Of a DNA stretch of 29,550 nt, positions 15,410-24,556 are shown piece after piece. Every line of letters starts with the position of its first letter. Positions within the stretch are counted from its first letter, which is position 1. The notes beneath the pieces are model-generated. The model had not been told where the DNA came from. It did not search any database and saw nothing but the letters and a program-made list of their open reading frames with translations. This DNA is from Planctomycetales bacterium (lineage in GTDB: Bacteria > Planctomycetota > Phycisphaerae > SM23-33): the NCBI GenBank assembly GCA_030642005.1, contig DAOWOP010000005.1, positions 1 through 29,550 of the forward strand. The letters run 5' to 3'. The translations under genes and the position numbers were made by a program.

Positions 15410-15530
15410 ATTCTTCCCACAAGTTCTTGTCGCATAAACGGTAAAGTCGCCGAAGAGGCTGAAAAAATATCGGGTTGTTTGGTGAGCGAACACAAAGGGA
15501 ATTATTTTTCCTCTTATATGTGCCTTCTCA

Positions 15531-15640
15531 ACCTTCAGGCCGAGCAGGTCGGCCTTCAGCCGTCCGTCCGCGATTGCCCTTGGGCTAGCGTTACGTTGGT
15601 GACGGCCTCAACGCTGATTGTTAAAGAGCCTTTCCTTCAG
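15531..15640 (+). ncRNA. Candidate tracrRNA of the Cas12f system
   Basis: Located between the array and the convergent 3' end of the nuclease gene. It is rich in self-complementary structure. A perfect hairpin AGGCCGA-gcagg-TCGGCCT spans 15537-15555. An outer stem GCCGTC (15559-15564) / GACGGC (15601-15606) encloses the hairpin GCCC-TT-GGGC (15576-15585). At the 3' end AAGAGCCTTTCC (15624-15635) pairs with GGGAAGGCTCTT of the repeat over 12 contiguous bases (one G-U), and GCTG (15613-15616) can pair with the repeat's CAGC end. An outer stem enclosing a CCCTT.GGG hairpin, with a 3' anti-repeat, matches the arrangement known for Cas12f1 tracrRNAs. The 5' end is unknown; a weak TTGTTT/AATTAT pair (15475-15505) is one candidate promoter. 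The 3' end overlaps the cas12f stop. Confidence 0.65.
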
Positions 15641-17072
15641 GCAAGGCAATTCCTTGTCTTTTACATTGTACGGCAATTTTCTTAGCGATCTCAAGCGTTG
15701 CAATGTTCCTCGCGGCATTATAGTCGGCGTCGGCCTCGTATTCACATTCAGGACACAGAAACTTTGCAGATCCTTTTTCAGTTCGATGGGCGTCTCGGTA
15801 TGCGCGGTCGAAGTCAGAATTGATGAAACCGCACTTGCTGCAGCGGCGCGAGGTATGAGCAGGATTGACCTTCCTGACCACGATGCCCACCTCTTTGGCC
15901 TTGTACTCGATGAATTGCTGGAGTTGGTGATACCGCCAGCGAGCGCCGATGAACGTGCCCCGCAGCACATCTTTCAGCCCCTCCAGGTCTTCCATCTGAA
16001 TGGCGCCCGCGCCGTGGTTGAGGGCAAACTCCACAACCGATTTTGAAAGCTGGTGGTTCAGCGTGGAGTATGACTTCTGGATTCGGCCCTGGAGTTTTTC
16101 GATTGGCTGAAGCTTGCGTTTCCGTCCGTGGCCCGCGCCTGCGGTTTCGCTTGACAGGTCAGCTCGGCCGGCTCGCTGCATATTGCGGCGTCGGGCGTCC
16201 AATTGATTCCGCAAGGATCGGATGCGATGTCCGACGCCCGCAAAATGCCTCCAACCCAGGCGAGCGTGCCCTTTATTTAGGGCCACGTAAAGCGGAACGG
16301 ATACGCCCACGTCCACACCGACGATGGTTTTCGGATCAGGCTTCTGCCTATGCAAGGCGGGAAAGTCGTACGTCACGAAAAGATGCCACTTGCCCGTGAA
16401 CTTCTCCTGCTTTATCTCAAAATACCGCTGACGATACCCGTCCGTTGATTGATCCTTGTTTTCAAGGAGTTTCTGGAGGACAGCAAATTGACCGTCTCCG
16501 ATCTTGTCCCTGCGTGTTGCCAGTACGACGCGCGGATAGGGTTTGGCGCAAATCATCAATTCCACTTCCACATCTCCGGGTTGATGCTTTTCCAGCCTGC
16601 GCTGATATGGTTTATCGCAACGGATGGGGATTGCCATATCCCGCCGGAATGTCGGAAGCGACGCATCTCCACGAATTACCTGCCTCCACTTGTTGGCGTT
16701 GGTAACGGCCCGAATCTTGTACTGCGATAATGCGCCGGCGACGGTGTCCGGCAGAGCGTTAATCTTGGAAAATCGGTTCAGTTGCTCGGAGGCATCCTTG
16801 ATTTTCTTTTTCTCCATCTCCTCCAGAAGCATCTGGCGAAGGCGTTTTGAGAGTTCGCCCGGTTTGGCCGTCTTGAAATCCTCGCTCTGCCCAGTCCGAA
16901 ACATGTGAAAGTTCAAGTACGCCTCGCTGACGATGAGATTGGCAAGGCGGAATACGCGATAGCGCACATCCCGAAGCAATTTCCCTAATTCCTCCCATGT
17001 CAAGGGAGGAACCGGTTTGAGAATGCGAAATTTGGTAACCTTGGTTATTCTTCGTTCGTCTTGTCCTGCCAT
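15621..17072 (-). CDS. cas12f: Compact Cas12f-like (type V-F) RNA-guided nuclease
   Basis: 483 aa from the ATG at 17072, which has GAAGG about 8 bp upstream (an ATG at 17123 lacks this). The N-terminus RRITKVTKFRILKP resembles the first strand of Cas12f (ITKTLKLRIVRP in Un1Cas12f1). The C-terminal half has a complete RuvC nuclease: Asp254 in VGVDVGVSVPLYVALN, Glu361 in AIQMEDLEG, Asp450 in ADADYNAARNIA. A four-cysteine zinc ribbon (Cys411, 414, 440, 443; CSKCGFIN and CPEC) sits between RuvC-II and III. The segment GAGHGRKRKLQPIEKL and the E-to-D spacing match Un1Cas12f1 closely. The N-terminal zinc finger of Un1Cas12f1 is absent. Ancestral TnpB is the main alternative, but the adjacent array, the anti-repeat and the absence of transposon ends or TnpA favour Cas12f. 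Confidence 0.9.
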   Translation of the reverse strand: MAGQDERRITKVTKFRILKPVPPLTWEELGKLLRDVRYRVFRLANLIVSEAYLNFHMFRTGQSEDFKTAKPGELSKRLRQMLLEEMEKKKIKDASEQLNRFSKINALPDTVAGALSQYKIRAVTNANKWRQVIRGDASLPTFRRDMAIPIRCDKPYQRRLEKHQPGDVEVELMICAKPYPRVVLATRRDKIGDGQFAVLQKLLENKDQSTDGYRQRYFEIKQEKFTGKWHLFVTYDFPALHRQKPDPKTIVGVDVGVSVPLYVALNKGHARLGWRHFAGVGHRIRSLRNQLDARRRNMQRAGRADLSSETAGAGHGRKRKLQPIEKLQGRIQKSYSTLNHQLSKSVVEFALNHGAGAIQMEDLEGLKDVLRGTFIGARWRYHQLQQFIEYKAKEVGIVVRKVNPAHTSRRCSKCGFINSDFDRAYRDAHRTEKGSAKFLCPECEYEADADYNAARNIATLEIAKKIAVQCKRQGIALPEGKAL

Positions 17073-17147
17073 AGTCCTTACCTTCTCATTATCGAGACGC
17101 TGCTGAAGATTCAGGAACGCCACTTCAGCATGTCAACAAGCAAAGGT

Positions 17148-17176
17148 ATTATAATACGCAGAGCAAAGGCAAAGCA
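17148..17176 (-). promoter_or_regulatory. Promoter of cas12f
   Basis: Minus strand: TGCTTT (17171-17176), 17-bp spacer, TATAAT (17148-17153), about 75 bp before the start codon. The -35 box begins about 10 bp past the T-run of the 16S terminator. A second possible -35, TTGACA (17131-17136), has no good -10. Confidence 0.5.
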
Positions 17177-17186
17177 CGATTAAAGC

Positions 17187-17214
17187 AAAAGGCCCCGCGC
17201 GTGTGCGCGGGGCC
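17187..17214 (-). terminator. Intrinsic terminator of the 16S rRNA transcript
   Basis: Perfect GC-rich hairpin GGCCCCGCGC/GCGCGGGGCC (17191-17214) followed on the minus strand by TTTTGCTTT. It lies about 230 bp after the 16S 3' end, so the rRNA transcript ends without 23S or 5S. Confidence 0.85.
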
Positions 17215-17275
17215 TTGATATAGGGTAAACAGTGTAACCGTCTTTGCCGAGCGTCGCCGCACGGCTGCCCGGGAA

Positions 17276-17294
17276 CACAGGTTACAAACCTGTG
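17276..17294. repeat. Short perfect palindrome
   Basis: CACAGGTT-ACA-AACCTGTG, an 8-bp stem with a 3-nt loop, lies in the trailer between the 16S 3' end and its terminator. The flanks GGGAACACAGG and CCTGTGCCACC look like a dispersed intergenic repeat (recollection, not tested). Confidence 0.5.
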
Positions 17295-17350
17295 CCACCA
17301 GACGAGGCTGCGTTGACTTATCTACCGGGCAGATTTCTCTGAGAAAAGCG

Positions 17351-17408
17351 TTCAGCGTTCAGCCTTCAGTAATCAGTTTTTACTGATCGCTGACTGCTGA
17401 TTGCTGAA
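17351..17408. repeat. Heptamer-unit palindrome (TCAGCNN family), copy 1
   Basis: The left arm 17351-17377 consists of TTCAGCG/TTCAGCC-type 7-mers. The right arm 17382-17408 is its imperfect inverse, with ACTGATCGCTGACTGCTG. The loop is TTTT. It lies inside the 16S trailer. It is the same family as 23809 and 25830. Confidence 0.75.
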
Positions 17409-17442
17409 AAGCTATTTCCTCCCGGCGTCTAGATATATCCTC

Positions 17443-19003
<1,561 letters not shown>

Positions 19004-19402
19004 ATTATTGTTCTTCTCGAACCCGAAGGCACGATCAGTTCAATAGAAGGTGATACTGGTTCGTCGGACCGGAAAAGGTCCGACTGGTCGGCCCGCTACA
19101 TCAAAGACGCAACGGACCAGGCCAAACTCAAAATCCTGCTATCTGGCTTAATAAGCATCACGAGGATTCTGAGTCCGGGCCCGCCTCGTAAGAGCGGCGG
19201 GACCTGTACATAGAATCTCCGCCCCCAACGGCAATCGTGATAATTCCCGCAGGGACGGTCACATCCTCGTGACGATTACACTGTTCACTTGTCAAAGAGC
19301 ATTGCCCCGCCAAACCCTATCGGCTACGGGGAGTACCACAATCACAGAGGCACATTACAATTGCACCCCCATCTCACATCTACCAACGATGCTTCACCTA
19401 TT
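19004..19402 (-). other. 16S rRNA leader region
   Basis: About 400 nt of leader between the rRNA promoter and mature 16S, without a protein gene. It holds stable helices: GTCGGACC/GGTCCGAC with a 6-nt loop (19063-19084), CCCGCC/GGCGGG around 19185, and a long-range pair CACGAGGAT (19160-19168) / ATCCTCGTG (19263-19271). These probably take part in rRNA processing. Confidence 0.6.
19290..19301 (-). promoter_or_regulatory. boxA antitermination site in the 16S leader
   Basis: Minus strand TGCTCTTTGACA, one base away from the bacterial rRNA boxA core TGCTCTTTAACA, and correctly placed between promoter and 16S. It would bind NusB/NusE to support transcription of the structured RNA. Confidence 0.7.
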
Positions 19403-19452
19403 ACTCTACCACCTCCGGTTCCGCTCGTCAAGCATTTCGATAATTTTTTTTT
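19403..19452 (-). promoter_or_regulatory. rRNA promoter with UP-like A-tract
   Basis: Minus strand: TTGACG (19426-19431), 17-bp spacer, TAGAGT (19403-19408). A run of nine A's (19444-19452) about 12 bp upstream of the -35 resembles an UP element. The A-tract overlaps the stop codon of the dehydrogenase gene. Confidence 0.7.
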
Positions 19453-20407
19453 ACGACACGACGTTGATGGGTTTGCCTGCGGTGAAGGCTGCGATATTCT
19501 CGGCCGTCGTTTGCATCAACCGTTGCCTCGCAGCCAGGGCCGCCCATGCGATGTGCGGCGTAATCAGGCAGTTTTTCGCCGATAACAGCGGGTTGTCGGG
19601 GCTTATCGGTTCGGTCGAAACAACGTCCAGTGCCGCTCCGGCAATCCGCCCGGCGTCGAGCGATTCTGCCAAGTCGGCTTCGACAATAAGCCCGCCGCGA
19701 GAATTATTAATTAAAAAAGCGTTGGGTTTCATCCTGCCAAGTAATTCGCGATTGACCATGCCGACGTTATCAGCCGTCTGCGGACAATGCAGACTGACGA
19801 CGTCGGCAGCTGCGAATAACTCCTCGACCTCGACCCATTGGAACGGTTCGTATTCCGGCGGATTGGCTTGGTTGACATCGGCGGCCAGGACTTCCATTCC
19901 GAAGGCGTGCGCCAATTCACCGACACGCCGGCCTATCCGGCCGAAGCCGACGATGCCCATTTTCCTGCCCGCCAGTTCCACCAGCGGGGAATCCCAGAAG
20001 CAAAAGTCCGGACTGTCGGTCCACCTGCCGGCCTTGACGGCTTCGTCGTGCGAGCCGACGTGATGGGCCAGTTCCAGCAGCATAGCGAAGGTGAATTGCG
20101 CGACTGAATCGGTCGCGTATATCGGAACGTTCGAGACCACCACGCCCCGCCGCCCGGCCGCTTCGACATCAACAACGTTGTATCCCGTCGCCAGGACCGA
20201 GATGAAACCCAGGTCGCCCAGTTGCTCCAGCATCTCGCCCGACAGCGGCGTCTTGTTAGTCAGCAGCACTTCAGCCCCGGCTGCACGCTGTAGAATCTCA
20301 TCGGACGCAGTTCGGTCATAGACAGTCAGTTCACCGAGCCTCTCGACCGCTTCCCATGGGTTATCTCCGGGGTTGAGCGTCTTTCCGTCCAGTACAACAA
20401 TTTTCAT
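19451..20407 (-). CDS. D-2-hydroxyacid dehydrogenase (glycerate/hydroxypyruvate reductase-like)
   Basis: 318 aa, the normal length. The substrate-binding N-terminal part has TNKTPL and LATGYNVVD. The NAD-binding motif GFGRIG (154-159) is followed by the acidic residue in VLAAD, favouring NADH. The catalytic triad is present: Arg237 (NNSRGGLI), Glu266 (STEPI), His285 (TPHIAWA). Sequence style is closest to glycerate dehydrogenase (HprA), which interconverts hydroxypyruvate and D-glycerate, but related specificities cannot be excluded. AAAGGG lies upstream of the ATG. It runs in the same direction as the 16S gene that follows, with no terminator between; the rRNA promoter overlaps its end. Confidence 0.92.
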   Translation of the reverse strand: MKIVVLDGKTLNPGDNPWEAVERLGELTVYDRTASDEILQRAAGAEVLLTNKTPLSGEMLEQLGDLGFISVLATGYNVVDVEAAGRRGVVVSNVPIYATDSVAQFTFAMLLELAHHVGSHDEAVKAGRWTDSPDFCFWDSPLVELAGRKMGIVGFGRIGRRVGELAHAFGMEVLAADVNQANPPEYEPFQWVEVEELFAAADVVSLHCPQTADNVGMVNRELLGRMKPNAFLINNSRGGLIVEADLAESLDAGRIAGAALDVVSTEPISPDNPLLSAKNCLITPHIAWAALAARQRLMQTTAENIAAFTAGKPINVVS

Positions 20408-20434
20408 AGCAAATTCCCTTTAAGAAAAAGAACT

Positions 20435-20523
20435 TTACCGCAGAGCACACGGATAACGCAGAGAAAAGAAACAAAAAAGTTTTTTTATTTGTTCTCTGCG
20501 CTCTCTGCGTTCTCTGCGGTGAA
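20435..20523. repeat. Nonamer-unit palindrome (CTCTGCGNN family)
   Basis: The left arm at 20435-20466 (ACCGCAGAG, then AACGCAGAG units) and the right arm at 20494-20523 (TCTCTGCG units in series, ending GCGGTGAA) are inverted imperfect copies around an A/T-rich centre. It lies upstream of the dehydrogenase gene, between it and the 3' end of the HEAT gene, so it may overlap the dehydrogenase promoter. Confidence 0.75.
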
Positions 20524-20609
20524 GTTTGTTATGGTCTCTTATTCAAATTGGATGCGGGATTGTACTCGAACGCCGGCGCTGTTGCACTTACGTTGTGAAT
20601 TCGCCAAGT

Positions 20610-22946
20610 TCACCGGCCCATGGGTTTTGTGGTTAACTTTCGCAGCGCTTTGCTCGCGGCCAAGCGAACATCCTCGTTCTTATCCTCTGTGGCCAACTTC
20701 AGCGGACCTGCGGCGCGAGTATCGCCAAGCCGACCCAGCGCCTCGGCGGCGGCCTTGCGCACCTCCCAGAAAGGGTCCTTCAAGGCCGCGATCAGAGGAC
20801 AAACGACACGCCTGTCGTCGATCTTTCCCAGCACCGTTGCTGTGCGAACGCGCCTGCTGTAACTGCCCCGATCAAGCATTTCGGCCAGGTGTTCTATGGC
20901 TCGCGGGTCACCAAGTTCGCCCAGCCCAAGCGCCAGCGAAGACCGTGCGCTGTAGTCTTTTTGAATAGCCCCCGCCAAGGCCTCGGCGGCGCGCTTGTCG
21001 CCGATCTTACCGAGCGCCTCGGCGGCGCGGCATCTGACAAGCAAACCCTTGTCGCCGAGAAGTCCGATCAGGGGTTCGATGGCCCGTCTGTCGCCGATGC
21101 CCCCCAGCGCCTTCGCAGCACACTGTCGGCTGTAGGAACTCTCGTTCTTGAGCAGGGATATCAATGGCTGGACGGCGCGGCGGTCGGCGATCTTCCCCAG
21201 CGCCAGGGCCGCCCGACCACGCATGAGTCGGTCCTTGTCATCCAGCAGGGCCAGCAGCGGCGCAGCGGCCCGCCTGTCGCCTATCTTTCCCAGCGCCTCT
21301 GCGGCCAGGCGCCGCAGGTTCTCGTCGTCGTCCTTCAAGGCTGCTACCAGCGGCTCGACGGCGCGGTTGTCCGCGATCTTTCCCAGCGCCACCGCGGCGG
21401 AGCGGCGCAGAGCAGGGTCTTTGTCCTTCAAGGCCGCTGTCAACGGGCCTACGGCTTGCCTGTCTGCGATATTGCCCAGGGCGTCGGCGGCGGAGCGTCG
21501 CAGGGCATTATCGTCGTCTTTCAGCGCGGCGACCAATGGTTCTACGGCGCGCTTGTCTGCAATGTCTGCGAGCGCCTCAGCCGCTGTGGTTCGCATCGGT
21601 GATTGCTTGTTTTTGAGTATCTCAACAAGCGGCACAACTGCCTCGGCAGCCTTGAACTTGCCCAACGCCGCAGCGGCGCCTTTGCGGGCGCGCGGGTAAC
21701 TTTTCTCGAGCGTCTTCAGAAGCGTCGGAATAACGCTCCTGTCGTCCATCCTGACCAGGGCCTCGCCCGCGGCGACGCGGATGCGAACGTCCAGGCTGCC
21801 CAGCGACGCCAGCAACCTTTCTTTGGCGCGCTTTCCACCGATCTTGCCCAGCGCTTCGGCGGCGGGAACGTACACTACGTGCACTATCGATTCGGACTCC
21901 CTCATTTTCTCGGCAAGCGGTCCGACGGCGCGCTCGTCTCCGATCTTGCCGAGCGCCTTGATTGCAGCCCCGCGGATGAACGACGATTTATCATTCAAGA
22001 CCGCAACTAACGCCGGGACGGCGCGGGCGTCAGGGATCCGGCCCAAGGCCTTGGCCGCGCTCGAGCGCAACATCTCGGAGGAGTCCTTCAAAGCGGCGAT
22101 CAGCGGCTCGACCGCTCGTCTGTCTCCGATCTGCCCCAGAGCCGTGATGGCGTGGTACTGCAAAAAAGCGCCCTTCTCCTTCAGTACCGCAATCAACGGC
22201 TCGACGGCACGTGTGTCGCCGATTCGGCCGAGACCCAGAGCCGCCAGAGCGCGAACCCCGGTGCTGGTATCATTATTCATAGTAGCAATAAGAGGTTCAA
22301 CTACGCGAGGATCAAACGTCCTGCCGAGTTTGAGCACCGCCTTCTGACGAATTTCCTCGCTCGCATCCGCAAGGGCGGTGATTACCTTGCGGAGTTCCAC
22401 GTCCTGACGGGTCAGGGCGATGATCGTCTTTATGAGTCTTGGATCGGCGCGGATTGAGCGTAAGGCTACGGCAGCAGCCTGACGAACGCGCGCGTCCGGG
22501 TCGGATGTCAGGCGCGCCAAGGCCGCCACCGCGCGATCATCACCGATCTTTCCCAGTGCCCCGGCAGCGGCGCAGCGGACATCCGACGTGCCGTACCACA
22601 GCGCCGCGATGAGCGTCGGGACGGCGCGCTTGTCGCCGATAATGCCCAGGGCCCGGGCGGCGGACGCCCTTGGCAAAAGGTCGGCTCCGTTCAGCGCCGA
22701 AATCAGCGGCTCGACCGCCGCGGCGCCGATTCGGCCCAGGGCATCGGAGGCGGCTTCGCGGGCTTTGGGAGACGTGCTGCTCATTTGTGCAATCAAGGCA
22801 CGGATTCGCCCATCGGAAGGCCGGCGTTGGTTCCCCGGCTGCGTCGGGTTCTCCGCGGCTGGAAGTCGCTGCAAGTCCGCGGACAAGAGTACATTCAATG
22901 AAGCAATCAACAGAAACCAAGGACACAAGGATTTGCTGTTTGTCAT
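20610..22946 (-). CDS. Secreted HEAT-repeat (PBS-lyase-type) scaffold protein, about 23 repeats
   Basis: 778 aa from the second of two adjacent ATGs (22946), placed 7 bp after AGGAG; the first, at 22949, is nearly as good. A signal peptide is visible (FLLIASLNVLLSADL). The rest is about 23 consecutive repeats of about 31 residues of the form AVEPLIAALKDD-x-LRRSAAxALGKIGDRR. These form an alpha-solenoid for protein-protein binding, and no catalytic domain is seen. The repeats around residues 400-650 are the most alike and may reflect recent tandem duplication. Because of the repeats the opposite strand shows long open frames that are not genes. Confidence 0.9.
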   Translation of the reverse strand: MTNSKSLCPWFLLIASLNVLLSADLQRLPAAENPTQPGNQRRPSDGRIRALIAQMSSTSPKAREAASDALGRIGAAAVEPLISALNGADLLPRASAARALGIIGDKRAVPTLIAALWYGTSDVRCAAAGALGKIGDDRAVAALARLTSDPDARVRQAAAVALRSIRADPRLIKTIIALTRQDVELRKVITALADASEEIRQKAVLKLGRTFDPRVVEPLIATMNNDTSTGVRALAALGLGRIGDTRAVEPLIAVLKEKGAFLQYHAITALGQIGDRRAVEPLIAALKDSSEMLRSSAAKALGRIPDARAVPALVAVLNDKSSFIRGAAIKALGKIGDERAVGPLAEKMRESESIVHVVYVPAAEALGKIGGKRAKERLLASLGSLDVRIRVAAGEALVRMDDRSVIPTLLKTLEKSYPRARKGAAAALGKFKAAEAVVPLVEILKNKQSPMRTTAAEALADIADKRAVEPLVAALKDDDNALRRSAADALGNIADRQAVGPLTAALKDKDPALRRSAAVALGKIADNRAVEPLVAALKDDDENLRRLAAEALGKIGDRRAAAPLLALLDDKDRLMRGRAALALGKIADRRAVQPLISLLKNESSYSRQCAAKALGGIGDRRAIEPLIGLLGDKGLLVRCRAAEALGKIGDKRAAEALAGAIQKDYSARSSLALGLGELGDPRAIEHLAEMLDRGSYSRRVRTATVLGKIDDRRVVCPLIAALKDPFWEVRKAAAEALGRLGDTRAAGPLKLATEDKNEDVRLAASKALRKLTTKPMGR

Positions 22947-23130
22947 CATCCGGCTCCTGGAGCGGGCAACCATCGTTTGCGCAGGCACCCGCACCAATGG
23001 TACCTGAAATCCGCCGCCCTTGCACGCGCTGGGGAACGAAACGGAACCGTTCGAAAAATCCAGCAATCCAGAGACAGCAAACACTGGGCTAATTGTTTTC
23101 GGCTGCGGGAGCGTATAAACTCTCCGGCGG

Positions 23131-23484
23131 ATGAAACGCAGGCGGTTCAAATCAAATTTCAGGTTGCTTACGCGCCGGCCTATGGTTTTCGCACGTATTT
23201 ATCGCTGGGAGTTGCTGTTTCTGATGGTCGGAGCGACCCTTGATGCCGCAACCACTGTCGTATTCATGCTCAAATATGGGGCGGAGGCTGAGGTGCATCT
23301 CGTTATCCGTCTGATGGCCCACATACTCGGCCCCGTAGCCGGGGCGGTGCTGGGCAAAATCGGACAGGTTGTCTTCGTGGTGTTCGTCGGAAGCCTGTGG
23401 CGACCCTGGTGCCGGTGGCTTATACTCCTTTGCGGCGCGCTCTATCTGCTGGCCTCCGTCAGCAATCACTTCGAACTGCTGTAG
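23131..23484 (+). CDS. Small integral membrane protein of unknown function
   Basis: 117 aa with three hydrophobic segments at about residues 29-47, 60-86 and 90-111. The start is uncertain: the ATG at 23131 follows TATAAA (23114-23119) by 11 bp and a weak GGCGG. The ATG at 23182 is an alternative that trims 17 basic residues. The pattern DAATTVVFMLKYG near the first helix recalls small planctomycete membrane proteins, but I cannot name a family. It is transcribed divergently from the HEAT gene. Confidence 0.6.
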   Translation: MKRRRFKSNFRLLTRRPMVFARIYRWELLFLMVGATLDAATTVVFMLKYGAEAEVHLVIRLMAHILGPVAGAVLGKIGQVVFVVFVGSLWRPWCRWLILLCGALYLLASVSNHFELL

Positions 23485-23552
23485 GCAGGCCTTGCCGATC
23501 AGCCGTTTGCCGGCAGACGGAGTGAGAAGAAATTGCCCCATGTGAAGAGGCG

Positions 23553-23723
23553 TTATCCTGGGCTGATAGCATCGACCGGGCATGCGTCTGCGCATTGGCC
23601 ACAATCAATGCACGTGTCCGCGTCGATTACATAAATCGGGTCGCCCTCACTGATTGCCTCAACGGGGCAGGTCTCCACGCAAGTTCCACAACGGGTACAG
23701 GCATCACTGATTACGTACGCCAT
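23553..23723 (-). CDS. 2x[4Fe-4S] ferredoxin
   Basis: 56 aa, the classic length of clostridial-type bacterial ferredoxins. Two complete CxxCxxCxxxCP motifs, CTRCGTCVETCP (9-20) and CIDCGQCADACP (38-49), bind two [4Fe-4S] clusters. It is a low-potential electron carrier in the cytoplasm, suggesting anaerobic metabolism. AGGAG lies about 9 bp upstream of the ATG at 23721-23723. It appears monocistronic. The frame ends at the TAA at 23553-23555. Confidence 0.95.
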   Translation of the reverse strand: MAYVISDACTRCGTCVETCPVEAISEGDPIYVIDADTCIDCGQCADACPVDAISPG

Positions 23724-23808
23724 AAATCACACTCCTTCCAAAATCCGTTTCTGTAATTCGAATGCGCATCCTTTATATTATTTTCGCCGGCAGGTCAAAA
23801 GGTTTTTA

Positions 23809-23899
23809 AGCAATCAGCAGTCAGCAATCAGTAAAAAAAGGAGATGAATACCGATTGCTGTTTGCTGTTCGCTGAACGCTGAATGCTGATTGCTGACCG
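23809..23899. repeat. Heptamer-unit palindrome (TCAGCNN family), copy 2
   Basis: Left arm AGCAATCAGCAGTCAGC (from 23809) and right arm from 23851 (GATTGCTG units to GCTGATTGCTGACCGCT). Its right end is identical to that of the copy at 25830-25927 over 16 bases. It sits between the ferredoxin start and the 3' end of the next gene. Confidence 0.75.
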
Positions 23900-23911
23900 C
23901 TTCTGTATCTG

Positions 23912-24556
23912 TTATCTCTTCCAGAACTTCCACCACGGTATCTTTTGTTTCGCGCCGGCATCTCGCGCGACCTTTGCAGCCATTACTCGCAGGTCGGGCA
24001 GTTTGCTTCTCATATCCCGCAGCCGCTGTCGCGCGAATTTTTCAGGGTGTTCTGCAAAGGCCTGGCGTGATGAGGCCACAAAGAACGCTGATTTCGGGGG
24101 CAATTCGTCGTCTTCGGTGTAAAATTTCAGTGCTTCATCGAGACACTGCGCTGCCTGAAAGCCCACCCGTCGGGCATCGGCGCGACCGGCGGCGGCAGCG
24201 GCTTCAACGTGGAGGTAAAACAGGCTCATCCATTGTCCAAGGTCGATAATCCGGCTGGGGTCGGGCGTGGAGTTAATCAGTTCCACTGAAGAGGTCGGCG
24301 AATCATCACTTTGAGCTTCCGGCTGATCGGACAAGTCGAACAGGAACTTTTTTTCTGTTCGGCAATGAACGCACCTGGCGAGCAGCACCCGGTTTGGCTG
24401 GGCGGTTTCGGCGTTTTCCTGTTCGGCGGTTATTTCCCAAGGCCCGGCCGAACAGTTCGGGCACGGCGTAACCGTCAGGTACAAGTGGGCCTCTGCCCGG
24501 CTATGTGCATGAAGCAACTGCATTGCGTCCTGTGCCACCCGCCGGTCAACCTTCAT
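23912..24556 (-). CDS. Zinc-ribbon protein of unknown function
   Basis: 214 aa from the ATG at 24556. A start 28 codons earlier would give a low-complexity Arg/Pro stretch and is rejected. Cys32-x2-Cys35 (CPNC) and Cys62-x2-Cys65 (CVHC) form a likely zinc ribbon, followed by an acidic linker and a helical C-terminal half that ends WWKFWKR. No signal peptide is seen. The start overlaps the end of the upstream lipoprotein gene by 11 bp, so the two are translationally coupled. I do not recognise the family. Confidence 0.7.
   Translation of the reverse strand: MKVDRRVAQDAMQLLHAHSRAEAHLYLTVTPCPNCSAGPWEITAEQENAETAQPNRVLLARCVHCRTEKKFLFDLSDQPEAQSDDSPTSSVELINSTPDPSRIIDLGQWMSLFYLHVEAAAAAGRADARRVGFQAAQCLDEALKFYTEDDELPPKSAFFVASSRQAFAEHPEKFARQRLRDMRSKLPDLRVMAAKVARDAGAKQKIPWWKFWKR

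Noticed and set aside
15610..15635. boxA-like string GCTCTTTAACAAT on the minus strand at the end of cas12f
   Set aside because: It matches rRNA boxA by chance. It lies at the end of a protein gene with no rRNA downstream, and the same bases are better explained as the anti-repeat.
15221..15685. Plus-strand frame with repeated peptide PADTPHWEGSYS
   Set aside because: It is simply the CRISPR array read in frame: the 66-bp period is a multiple of three, so each repeat gives the same peptide. No ribosome binding site.
15621..17072. Interpretation of the nuclease as an IS200/IS605 TnpB transposon gene
   Set aside because: No tnpA and no recognisable transposon ends. A regular array and a matching anti-repeat lie next to it, and the RuvC half resembles Cas12f. 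Kept as an alternative in the entry.
19269..20063. 264-codon plus-strand frame opposite the dehydrogenase and rRNA leader
   Set aside because: It spans the rRNA promoter and boxA and has a Ser/Thr/Pro-biased composition. The minus strand encodes a dehydrogenase with intact catalytic residues.
20889..22457. Several long plus-strand frames opposite the HEAT-repeat gene
   Set aside because: Periodic antisense readings of the 93-bp repeat; the minus strand has a signal peptide and clear HEAT consensus.
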